Positions 7,297 to 13,982 of a stretch of 33,065 bases of DNA are shown piece after piece. Positions within the stretch are counted from its first letter, which is position 1. Every line of letters starts with the position of its first letter. The translations under genes and the position numbers were made by a program. The stretch comes from Bacillota bacterium. Its GTDB lineage: Bacteria; Bacillota; Dehalobacteriia; UBA4068; UBA4997. Under the pieces are notes generated by a model, which ran no database searches, was not told the origin of the DNA, and was given only the letters and a program-made list of their open reading frames with translations. The stretch spans positions 1-33,065 of the forward strand of contig JAETTP010000023.1 of NCBI GenBank assembly GCA_021769035.1, in the 5' to 3' direction.

Positions 7297-8892
7297 TCAG
7301 TTGGCCGCAGCCGCCGCACGGGCGGCAAAGTAAGCGTCCACGCCGGCGGCAATCGCGTCGGCCAGCTTTTGCTGATAAGCCGCATCGGTGATTTTGGCCC
7401 GCTCCGCGCTGTTGCTCATAAAGCCTATTTCCACCAGGCAGGCCGGCGCGGTATTGTGCGTCAGCACCACCAGGGCGGAGGTTTTCACGCCGCGGTCCTT
7501 GGCGCCGGTGGCGCTGATAACCGCCTTTTGGATATAGCCGGCCAACTCCGCGTCGTCCGCGTCGCTGGGCCCGGCGTAGGTTTCAATGCCGCTAGCCGAG
7601 GGAATATTGGCGGCGGAATTGCAATGCACGCTCACAAACACCGGCGCGTCCGCCTGCACCGTCAGGGCCGCCCTGTCCAGCAAGGAAACATATTCGTCCG
7701 CCTCCCGCGCCATAATCACTTCATAGCCGGCGTTTTGCAGGGCCTCTTTCAGCTTCAGGGAAACGGCCAGATTAACCGTCTTTTCCTCCGTGCCGCCGCC
7801 GTTGGTGCCGGGGTCGGAACCGCCGTGGCCGGCGTCCACCACCACCCGACGGAACAGATTGCCGTTCTCATCTAAACCGGGCGGCGGGATAATCTCCGGC
7901 AGGGTTTCCTGCGGCGGCTGCTCCTCCTGAATATCAGGGGAAAGCAGCGGCGGCGTAATATTGACAATCCGCCGGGCTTGGTCGTAATTCACCGCGGCGG
8001 AAAGGTTCTCCACCACAAAGCGCACCGGCACCATCGTGCGGGCCACGCCCTCGTAGGTCACCAGAGAAACGCTCACGTCGTCCGGCACCTGCACCGGCCG
8101 GCCGTCCACCAAGGCGGTGCTGCTGCCAATCGTCAGCACAATGGTTTTGCTCCCCTGGGTAATCGTGACGGTATTGGTGGCCTTGTCCCAGGCCACGCCG
8201 GCCTGCATTTGCTCGCTGATTAAGCGCACCGGCACCAAGGTGCGGCCGGAAACAGCCACGCCCGGCACGTCGCTGGGCAAATACTCCCCGCGCAGGGCCA
8301 AATTGACCGGCACCACGCTGGTGCGCCGGTTGTTTTGAGCGGCCGCGTCCCAAAGCATTACCTGCAAGCTGTCCGCCAAAGCGGGAAAATCCGCGGAAAG
8401 GCCGAGAGTTGGCTCGCCGTTATTTTGCTCATTATTCTGCTCATTACTATTCTGTTGGTTATTATTTGCCTGGTTATTATTCTCCTCACCGTTATTTGGC
8501 GCGTTATTATTCTGCTCGTTATTGTTCGGCGGATTATTATTCTGGCCGTTATTATTTGGCTCGCTATTATTTTGTTCACCGTTATTCTGACCGTTATTCT
8601 GTTCTTTATCCGGGTTGGCAGTCGGTTCCTCCTGCTCCTCCAAATGGCCGGGAATTGGCTCATAAACGCCGTCGTTTTGGTTAAGTGTGCCGTCGCTTGG
8701 CGTTGTTTGGCTGCCGGTGGAGCTGCCGGAAGCGCCGCCCTCCTGCTCGGCATAAATAGCGTATATCTGGCTGGCCGCCTTTTCCTCCTCCGTCTGAGTG
8801 CCGGCTGCCCAGGCCGGCTGCGGTGCACAGCAAAGCAGGGCCGCCAGGGCCAGCAAAATCGCCAACAGCTTGGGTTTGGCTAAACTTATCAC
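7297..8892 (-). CDS. Secreted N-acetylmuramoyl-L-alanine amidase with stalk domain and Asn-rich linker
   Basis: Wall hydrolase that cuts the MurNAc-L-Ala bond. Order along 531 residues: signal peptide (hydrophobic LLAILLALAALL, likely cleavage after PAWA near residue 29); acidic linker; Asn/Gln-rich low-complexity tract at about 98-161; copper-amine-oxidase-like N-terminal (stalk) domain with GRTLVPVRLISE and ARTMVPVRFVVE; then Amidase_3 with zinc and catalytic motifs DAGHGGSDPG, a Glu in GGGTEEKTVNLA, SVHCNSA and VEIGFMSN. The stalk plus Amidase_3 pairing is common in Negativicutes and Peptococcaceae, where it is thought to bind the wall. The start codon is GTG at 8890-8892, eleven bases after GGAGG. 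It is monocistronic by context. Confidence 0.92.
   Translation of the reverse strand: MISLAKPKLLAILLALAALLCCAPQPAWAAGTQTEEEKAASQIYAIYAEQEGGASGSSTGSQTTPSDGTLNQNDGVYEPIPGHLEEQEEPTANPDKEQNNGQNNGEQNNSEPNNNGQNNNPPNNNEQNNNAPNNGEENNNQANNNQQNSNEQNNEQNNGEPTLGLSADFPALADSLQVMLWDAAAQNNRRTSVVPVNLALRGEYLPSDVPGVAVSGRTLVPVRLISEQMQAGVAWDKATNTVTITQGSKTIVLTIGSSTALVDGRPVQVPDDVSVSLVTYEGVARTMVPVRFVVENLSAAVNYDQARRIVNITPPLLSPDIQEEQPPQETLPEIIPPPGLDENGNLFRRVVVDAGHGGSDPGTNGGGTEEKTVNLAVSLKLKEALQNAGYEVIMAREADEYVSLLDRAALTVQADAPVFVSVHCNSAANIPSASGIETYAGPSDADDAELAGYIQKAVISATGAKDRGVKTSALVVLTHNTAPACLVEIGFMSNSAERAKITDAAYQQKLADAIAAGVDAYFAARAAAAAN
8410..8601 (-). repeat. Asn-rich low-complexity coding repeat inside the amidase
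   Basis: About 64 codons (residues about 98-161) made of degenerate NNGEQ, NNNEQ and NNNGQ units, giving a near 12-15 base periodicity of AAT/AAC-rich codons. It is a flexible linker between the signal region and the stalk domain. Such tracts change length by slippage. The complementary strand gives Tyr-rich frames in the ORF track, which are shadows. Confidence 0.75.
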
Positions 8893-8914
8893 TTAGTCTT
8901 TTACCTCCTATCAC

Positions 8915-8930
8915 CCTGAAAAATTTCAGG
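8915..8930 (-). promoter_or_regulatory. Palindrome in the amidase leader
   Basis: CCTGAAAAATTTCAGG is a perfect 7-bp inverted repeat around AA, lying between the -10 region and the GGAGG of the amidase gene. It could be an operator or a small leader hairpin. No regulator binding it can be named. Confidence 0.4.
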
Positions 8931-8933
8931 TTC

Positions 8934-8969
8934 ATTATATAGTTTAGCACAATGCCCCGTTTTTTGCAA
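8934..8969 (-). promoter_or_regulatory. Amidase promoter region
   Basis: Two overlapping options on the minus strand: TTGCAA (8964-8969) and TAAACT (8941-8946) spaced by 17, and a perfect TATAAT (8934-8939) without a matching -35 at the right distance. Either would start transcription at or just inside the small palindrome ahead of the amidase. Confidence 0.5.
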
Positions 8970-9003
8970 TAAGTTAGGCCATTAAAAATCTTTTTTAAAG
9001 CTA

Positions 9004-9040
9004 TATCCGTATGAAAACTCAACACTTTTTCATACGGATA
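9004..9040. repeat. 14-bp perfect inverted repeat, intergenic
   Basis: TATCCGTATGAAAA and TTTTCATACGGATA are exact complements around a 9-base loop. The gap 8893-9181 between the amidase and the flavodoxin-like gene holds this and two more inverted repeats and no convincing gene. The stem is AT-rich and has no U-tract directly behind it on either strand, so it is not a textbook terminator. Confidence 0.7.
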
Positions 9041-9066
9041 GGCATTTGTTTAGATAAGTTTTTTCA

Positions 9067-9105
9067 ATCAACCAGCCACTACCCTAAAGGTCGTGTCTGG
9101 TTGAT
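9067..9105. repeat. 9-bp perfect inverted repeat, intergenic
   Basis: ATCAACCAG (9067-9075) and CTGGTTGAT (9097-9105) are exact complements, 21 bases apart, immediately beside the 9004-9040 hairpin. Confidence 0.6.
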
Positions 9106-9113
9106 ATGGGTTC

Positions 9114-9165
9114 ACACTAAGCTCTGTCTGCGTCCACTAAAGTGGACTTGCCAATCGCTAAGTGT
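9114..9165. repeat. Nested inverted repeats, intergenic
   Basis: GTCCACT-AA-AGTGGAC (9132-9147) is a perfect 7-bp hairpin. It is enclosed by ACACTAAGC (9114-9122) and GCTAAGTGT (9157-9165), which pair at 8 of 9 positions. Together they could form a two-tier stem-loop just downstream of the flavodoxin-like gene. Function unknown. Confidence 0.55.
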
Positions 9166-9181
9166 TCACGCAAATCAGGCC

Positions 9182-9853
9182 TCACATACCCAAAAATTTT
9201 AGATATTCCGGCACGCTCAGCAGCGGCTTAGCCATCTCAGCCTGGGTTTCCGGGCTGACCGCGCCCGTGGCGGCCAGCTCAAAGCCGGCCTGCTCCACCC
9301 GCCGCAGATAGGCCTCCACCAGCGGCTGCACCGCCGGGTTGGCGGATTTCAGCAGCCGGCCGCAGTTGCGGTAAATCTCCAGGCAGGGGTTGCAGCAGGA
9401 AAACGCCGCTTTAATAATCGCAAAATTGTTCTCGCCCGGAAAGCCGCAGTTGGCAATGGCCACAAACCGCTGCGGCCGCAGCTGGGCGTCGGCCATATCA
9501 AAATTGCCGGCCTCCTCCTGCACCTGGGGGCTTTTCAGCGGCACCAGACGGTCCACAAAATTTTTCAGCAGACCGGTCATATTCCAGGAATAAACCGGCG
9601 AGGCAAAACAAACCACGTCCGCCGCCTGATAGGCCTGCAAAAGCTCCGGCATATCGTCAGCCAAGGCGCAGCGGCCCGGCGTTTTAAACCAGCAGGCAAA
9701 GCAGCCCTGACATTGGCGGATTTGGTAATCCGCCAGCTGATAGCAAGCCGTTTGCGCGCCGGCCCGCTCCGCTCCCTGCAAAAAAGCCGTGATAATCCGA
9801 TTGCTGGCGCTGTTGCGGCCGGCCGGGCTGCCGTTAAAGGCTGTAAACTGCAT
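9182..9853 (-). CDS. Flavodoxin-fold NAD(P)H-dependent oxidoreductase with cysteine cluster
   Basis: NADPH-dependent FMN reductase/iron-sulfur-flavoprotein-like protein of 223 residues. The N-terminal FMN phosphate loop is NGSPAGRNSASNRI. It is followed by CQGCFACWFKTPGRC (Cys48, 51, 54, 62; spacing x2-x2-x7) and DDM, then FASPVYSWNMTGLLKNFVDR, the conserved flavin-side helix. The cysteine spacing matches the compact cluster motif of archaeal iron-sulfur flavoproteins, but many bacterial relatives share CxGCxxC without a proven cluster, so 4Fe-4S binding is an inference. The C-terminal extension has further cysteines. The ATG at 9851-9853 follows GGAGG by eight bases. It has its own promoter and is separated from the amidase by a structured gap. 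Confidence 0.82.
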   Translation of the reverse strand: MQFTAFNGSPAGRNSASNRIITAFLQGAERAGAQTACYQLADYQIRQCQGCFACWFKTPGRCALADDMPELLQAYQAADVVCFASPVYSWNMTGLLKNFVDRLVPLKSPQVQEEAGNFDMADAQLRPQRFVAIANCGFPGENNFAIIKAAFSCCNPCLEIYRNCGRLLKSANPAVQPLVEAYLRRVEQAGFELAATGAVSPETQAEMAKPLLSVPEYLKFLGM

Positions 9854-9899
9854 AAAAAAAACCTCCTTTCTTTTAGCTCATCGTTTGTTGTCTAAGGCC

Positions 9900-9928
9900 A
9901 TTATACAAGCTTTGGCAGCCAAAAGCAA
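9900..9928 (-). promoter_or_regulatory. Promoter of the flavodoxin-like gene
   Basis: TTGCTT (9923-9928) and a perfect TATAAT (9900-9905) are separated by 17 bases on the minus strand, about 47 bases before the ATG. The spacer contains the palindrome listed next. Confidence 0.7.
9911..9923. promoter_or_regulatory. Candidate operator in the -35/-10 spacer
   Basis: TTTGGCAGCCAAA is a perfect 6-bp inverted repeat around one base, lying between the -35 and -10 boxes of the flavodoxin-like gene. A repressor bound here would block polymerase. The regulator is not identifiable. Confidence 0.45.
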
Positions 9929-9960
9929 CAAACGCTCCGTAGAGTTGAGCCAACAAGGAG

Positions 9961-9990
9961 GTATTATTTTAATGAAGTATTATTTTAATG
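9961..9990. repeat. Tandem 14-bp direct repeat at the end of ymdB
   Basis: GTATTATTTTAATG occurs twice, two bases apart. The right copy contains the last codon and stop of ymdB, and the left copy lies just beyond it. It looks like a small tandem duplication of the gene end. Confidence 0.6.
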
Positions 9991-10788
9991 CAGCGTCACC
10001 AACCGCTGCACCGTTTCAATCTGCCGGGCCCGGCCGGCCGCGTCGAACTCCAGCAGCAGCCCGTTCAGCTGCGCATCGCCGCCTTGGGCCACTACAAAGG
10101 GCTGGGGCCGGCCGGTGAGATACCGCTCCACCACGCCCTCCGTTTCCACCCCCAGGATAGAATCCCGGGCCCCGGTCATGCCGACGTCGGTCAGATAAGC
10201 CGTGCCGCGGGGCAACAGGCGCGCGTCGTTGGTCTGCACGTGGGTGTGGGTGCCCCAAACCGCCGTCACCCGGCCGTCCAGGAAGTTCGCCAAGGCCTGC
10301 TTCTCCGAGGTGGCCTCGGCGTGAAAATCCACCAGAATAATCGGCGTGTGTTGCCGGATTTCCGCCAGCAAGGCCTGCGCCGTGCGGAACGGGCAATCCA
10401 AGGCCGGCATATTCATATAAACCCGGCCCAGCAGATTAACCACGGCAATTTGCAGCCCGCCGCATGGCAAAAGCCGCCAGCCGCAGCCCGGCGTACCCGG
10501 CGGCAGGTTGGCCGGCCGGCAGAGGCCCGGCTCCTGCTCCAGCAGGCCGGCCACCTCCCGGTGGCCCCAAATGTGGTTGCCCAGCGTCACCGCGTCCACG
10601 CCAAGCTGGCGCAAAAAGGCAAAGCCCCGGCGGCTGATTCCTTTGCCGCCGCTGATGTTCTCGCCGTTTACCACGGTGAAATCCACCCGCAGCTCCCATT
10701 GCAGCTCCGCCAGGGCTTGCTCCAAGGCCTGCCGCCCGCAGCGGCCCACCACGTCGCCCACAATCAACGCCCTACAGGTTTTTTCCAT
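9985..10788 (-). CDS. ymdB: YmdB-family metallophosphoesterase (TIGR00282)
   Basis: Calcineurin-like phosphoesterase of 267 residues; the B. subtilis homologue hydrolyses cyclic nucleotides in vitro and affects biofilm and motility decisions. Metal-site motifs in order are GDVVGRCGR, VVNGENISGGKG, LGNHIW, DFHAEATSEK and WGTHTHVQTND, with all the family's metal ligands apparently present. The ATG at 10786-10788 follows AAGGAGG by seven bases and lies 12 bases after the engB stop, so the two are probably cotranscribed. In many Firmicutes ymdB sits near rny; here it follows engB. The role in this organism is inferred. Confidence 0.92.
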   Translation of the reverse strand: MEKTCRALIVGDVVGRCGRQALEQALAELQWELRVDFTVVNGENISGGKGISRRGFAFLRQLGVDAVTLGNHIWGHREVAGLLEQEPGLCRPANLPPGTPGCGWRLLPCGGLQIAVVNLLGRVYMNMPALDCPFRTAQALLAEIRQHTPIILVDFHAEATSEKQALANFLDGRVTAVWGTHTHVQTNDARLLPRGTAYLTDVGMTGARDSILGVETEGVVERYLTGRPQPFVVAQGGDAQLNGLLLEFDAAGRARQIETVQRLVTLH

Positions 10789-10800
10789 TGCCAGGCCTCC

Positions 10801-11430
10801 TTAATCCGCCGCCGGCCGGCCGCAGCCTGCCAGATATTCCTCCAACCAGGCCAGCAGCTCGTCGCGGCCCTCCTTGCCCGGCACGGAAAAGGGCAAGATC
10901 TCCGCCCGCGGCGCTTGCAGGGTTTTGGCAATCAGGCTCAGCTGCCGGGCCCTGGCCCCCTTGCTGATTTTGTCTGCCTTGGTCGCAACCAGCCGGCAGT
11001 TTGCCCCGCTAGACTGCAAAAACTGCCACATCTGCACATCAAGCGTGCTCGGCTCGTGCCGAATATCCACCAGCTGCAAAAACAGGTTCGGCCCCGGCCA
11101 GCGGCGCAAATATTCCTCAATCATCAGCCGCCAGCTTTCCCGCGCCTCCTTAGCCACCTTGGCGTAGCCGTAGCCGGGCAAATCCACCAGATACCAGCGG
11201 CAGAGCGCCTCCTCGGCCAGGGCGGATTGCACCGCAAAAAAGTTGATGGTGCGGGTTTTGCCGGGCTGGCTGCTGGTGCGGGCCAAATTGCGCCGGTTCA
11301 GCAGGGCGTTTATCAGAGAGCTTTTGCCCACGTTGGAACGCCCGCAAAAGCTGACCGCCGGCAAAACCTCCGCCGGATACTGCTCCGCCCGCACGGCCGT
11401 CAACAAATATTGTGCCTGTTTAATCTTCAT
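10801..11430 (-). CDS. engB: Ribosome biogenesis GTPase EngB (YsxC/YihA)
   Basis: TRAFAC GTPase needed for assembly of the large ribosomal subunit. G-motifs are G1 GRSNVGKSS, G3 DLPGYGYAK and G4 TKADK; the G2 threonine lies in GKTRTINFF. With the ATG at 11428-11430 (MKIKQAQYLL) the protein has 209 residues, within the family range; the track's TTG start has no site upstream. The site at the ATG is weak (GGTAG), which may reflect coupling to lon, whose stop is 28 bases upstream. The lon-engB pair is conserved in Firmicutes. Confidence 0.95.
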   Translation of the reverse strand: MKIKQAQYLLTAVRAEQYPAEVLPAVSFCGRSNVGKSSLINALLNRRNLARTSSQPGKTRTINFFAVQSALAEEALCRWYLVDLPGYGYAKVAKEARESWRLMIEEYLRRWPGPNLFLQLVDIRHEPSTLDVQMWQFLQSSGANCRLVATKADKISKGARARQLSLIAKTLQAPRAEILPFSVPGKEGRDELLAWLEEYLAGCGRPAAD

Positions 11431-11457
11431 ATTATTTACTACCAATTATAATTATTT

Positions 11458-13887
11458 TCAGCGTAGCGCAACATGCAGCACGTCCTGCAATGTTTCCGCA
11501 AAAACGAATTTCAAGTTATCGCGCACCACCTGGGGCAGCTCCGCCAAATCGCGCTTGTTGCCCTTGGGGATAACCACGGTTTTCACGCCGGCGCGCAGGG
11601 CGGCAATCGATTTCTCCTTGAGGCCGCCAATCGGCAGCACCCGGCCGCGCAGGGTTATCTCTCCGGTCATCGCCACGTCGCGCCGCACGGGTTTACCGCT
11701 GAACGCGGAAGCCAGGGCGCAGGCCATCGTGACGCCGGCGGAGGGCCCGTCCTTGGGGATAGCCCCCTCCGGCACATGAATATGCACGTCCAGATTGCTG
11801 ATGTCCTCCGGAATGGCAAACTGCTCGCCAATGGAGCGCAGATAAGTCCAGCCGGCCTGGGCGCTTTCTTTCATCACGTCGCCCAGCTGGCCGGTCAGCA
11901 GCAGGTTGCCCTTGCCGGGCAGCAGCTGGGCCTCCACCGTCAGGGTATCGCCGCCGGCCGCCGTCCAGGCCAGGCCGTTCACCACGCCCACCTGGTCCTC
12001 CTTATCCACCAAATCGTAGTGATAAGGCGGCTCGCCCAGCAGCTCTTTCAGGTTGCGGCGGCTGACGCTCAGCTTCTCCCATTTGCCGGCCACAATGCCT
12101 TTCACCACCTTGCGGCAGATTTTGGCCAGCTGGCGTTCCAGGCCGCGCACGCCGGCCTCCCGCGTGTAGGTGCGGACGATTTCCAGCAGGGCGTTTTCAG
12201 AAAGCTTCAGCTGGCCCTTTTTCAGGCCGTGCTCCTGCAACTGCCGGGGCAGCAGATGGCGCAGGGCAATCTGCATTTTTTCGTCCTCGGTGTAGCTGTC
12301 CAGCCGCACAATCTCCATACGGTCCCACAGCGGTTCCGGAATATCCGCCTCCACGTTGGCGGTGGTGATAAAGAGCACCTGGGAGAGGTCGAACGGCATT
12401 TCCAGATAGTGGTCGCTGAAAGTGTTGTTCTGGGCGGGGTCCAGCACCTCCAGCATAGCGCTGGCCGGGTCGCCCCGAAAATCGCTAGCCATTTTGTCGA
12501 TTTCGTCCAGCAAAAACAGCGGATTAGCCGTGCCGGCGTTTTTCAAATACTGCATAATCCGGCCGGGCTGGCTGCCGATATAGGTGCGCCGGTGGCCGCG
12601 GATTTCCGCCTCGTCATGCACGCCGCCCAGGGAAAGGCGCACGTATTTGCGGCCCAGCGCCCTGGCAATGGAGGCCGCCAGAGAGGTTTTGCCCACGCCG
12701 GGCGGCCCCACCAGGCATAAAATCGGCCCCTTGAGAGAGTTGGTCAGCTGGCGCACCGCCAAAAACTCCAATATCCGCTCCTTAACCTTAGTCAGGCCAA
12801 AGTGGTCCTCGTTGAGCACCTGCTCCGCCTTGGCCAAATCCAAATTGTCCTCGGTATACTCGCCCCAGGGCATATCCAGCACCCAGTCGATATAATTTTC
12901 CACCACGTTGCCCTCAGCGGTGAGGGTGGGCATGTGGCCCAGGCGGGCAAATTCCTTTTCCAACCGCTCCAGCACGTAATCCGGCAGGTTGCGGCCCTCC
13001 ATACGCTGACGGTATTCCTCAATCTCGCTGCTGCGGTCCTCGCCGTCGCCCAGTTCTCGGTTGATAGCGCGCAGCTGCTCGCGCAGGTAATATTCCCGTT
13101 GGTTTTTGTCAATCTGGTTATGCACCCTGGTGCCAATTTTGCGCTCCAAATCGAGAATTTCCGTTTCCTTGGCAATCATACCCAGCAGCATTTCCATACG
13201 CTGCACCAGGTCAAATGCCTCCAGCAGGCGTTGCCGCTCCTCCAGCGGCAAAAACAGATAGCTGGCGACGGTGTCGGCCAACTCGCCGGGGTTCTCCAGC
13301 CCGTTGATGTGGTTGGCGGCCTCCGGCGGATATTTTTTGTTCAGCGCGGCAAAGGCGGAAAAGGCCTCTTTCAGGCGGCGTTTCAGGGCCTCCAGCTTCA
13401 AAGCGCGCCTTTTGTTGGTTTCCGGCTCGTCCGGGAACTCCCGCACCACGGCCACGGAGTAGGGCTCCAGCTGGCTGTAATATTCCAGCTTGGCCCGGCA
13501 CAGGCCCACAATCAGCAGGCGCACCGTGCCACCGGGCAGCTTCAGCACCTGCTTAACGCTGGCGATAGTGCCCACGTCGTAGAGCTCCTCCTGGTCCGGG
13601 TTTTCCGACTGCACATCTTTCTGCATCGCAAAAAAGATTTCCCGTCCGGTGAGCATGGCCTCGTCCAAGGCCTGAATACTCTTAGCCCGGCCCACATCTA
13701 AATGCACCGCGGAATACGGAAACACCAGCATGCCGCGCAGCGGAATAGCCGGAAACTCCTCGCAGCCCGGCGGCAGGCCCTCCAGATCGTCAAAGGCCGC
13801 CAAATCCTCCGCCGCTTTCGGTGCGTCGGGGTCGTCCGGTATGTCAAAATCCGGCTCCCATTCGTTTATGTTCTTCGTATCCGGCAT
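11458..13887 (-). CDS. lon: ATP-dependent protease Lon (LonA)
   Basis: Hexameric AAA+ serine protease of the cytoplasm that degrades misfolded and regulatory proteins. Across 809 residues: an unusual acidic N-terminal extension of about 40 residues, LON substrate-binding domain starting at FPAIPLRGMLVFP, coiled helical region, Walker A GPPGVGKTS near residue 394, Walker B LFLLDEIDK, and the C-terminal protease domain with catalytic Ser716 in KDGPSAG and Lys in GGLKEKSIAAL about 43 residues later. The ATG at 13885-13887 is preceded by GAGGG. That site can be masked by pairing with the clpX terminator region (see the clpX-lon leader). It lies behind tig-clpP-clpX and in front of engB, the standard Firmicute order. 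Confidence 0.97.
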   Translation of the reverse strand: MPDTKNINEWEPDFDIPDDPDAPKAAEDLAAFDDLEGLPPGCEEFPAIPLRGMLVFPYSAVHLDVGRAKSIQALDEAMLTGREIFFAMQKDVQSENPDQEELYDVGTIASVKQVLKLPGGTVRLLIVGLCRAKLEYYSQLEPYSVAVVREFPDEPETNKRRALKLEALKRRLKEAFSAFAALNKKYPPEAANHINGLENPGELADTVASYLFLPLEERQRLLEAFDLVQRMEMLLGMIAKETEILDLERKIGTRVHNQIDKNQREYYLREQLRAINRELGDGEDRSSEIEEYRQRMEGRNLPDYVLERLEKEFARLGHMPTLTAEGNVVENYIDWVLDMPWGEYTEDNLDLAKAEQVLNEDHFGLTKVKERILEFLAVRQLTNSLKGPILCLVGPPGVGKTSLAASIARALGRKYVRLSLGGVHDEAEIRGHRRTYIGSQPGRIMQYLKNAGTANPLFLLDEIDKMASDFRGDPASAMLEVLDPAQNNTFSDHYLEMPFDLSQVLFITTANVEADIPEPLWDRMEIVRLDSYTEDEKMQIALRHLLPRQLQEHGLKKGQLKLSENALLEIVRTYTREAGVRGLERQLAKICRKVVKGIVAGKWEKLSVSRRNLKELLGEPPYHYDLVDKEDQVGVVNGLAWTAAGGDTLTVEAQLLPGKGNLLLTGQLGDVMKESAQAGWTYLRSIGEQFAIPEDISNLDVHIHVPEGAIPKDGPSAGVTMACALASAFSGKPVRRDVAMTGEITLRGRVLPIGGLKEKSIAALRAGVKTVVIPKGNKRDLAELPQVVRDNLKFVFAETLQDVLHVALR

Positions 13888-13889
13888 AA

Positions 13890-13937
13890 GTTACCCTCTT
13901 TTCTAAATCCAAAAACTAATTACCAAAAGAGGATAAC
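13890..13937 (-). promoter_or_regulatory. lon leader: ribosome-binding-site-masking inverted repeat
   Basis: On the minus-strand RNA, GUUAUCCUCUUUU (13937 to 13925) can pair without interruption (13 bp, one G-U) with AAAAGAGGGUAAC (13902 to 13890), which contains the lon Shine-Dalgarno GAGGG. The 5' arm is also the 3' arm of the terminator-like hairpin 13925-13954, so the two structures exclude each other. Confidence 0.5.
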
Positions 13938-13954
13938 CTTGTGCAGTTATCCCC
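13925..13954 (-). terminator. Terminator-like hairpin after clpX
   Basis: Minus-strand GGGGATAAC and GTTATCCTC form a 9-bp stem (one G-U) with an 8-base loop, followed by TTTT. It lies about 30 bases beyond the clpX stop. Its 3' arm is shared with the lon site-masking helix. Confidence 0.6.
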
Positions 13955-13982
13955 TAAAGAATATTTTTAAGCTAAACTAAAC

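Noticed and set aside
8335-8883. Tyr- or Ile/Leu-rich plus-strand ORFs opposite the amidase linker
   Set aside because: Complement of the Asn-rich repeat; low-complexity shadow frames without start signals.
9011-9202. 63-residue plus-strand ORF in the amidase/flavodoxin gap
   Set aside because: It spans the inverted repeats, has no ribosome binding site and ends inside the flavodoxin-like gene.
9974-10118. Plus-strand start with perfect AAGGAGG before ATG near 9971
   Set aside because: The frame continues antisense through ymdB with no domain; the SD match is probably a by-product of the complementary sequence and the local duplication.
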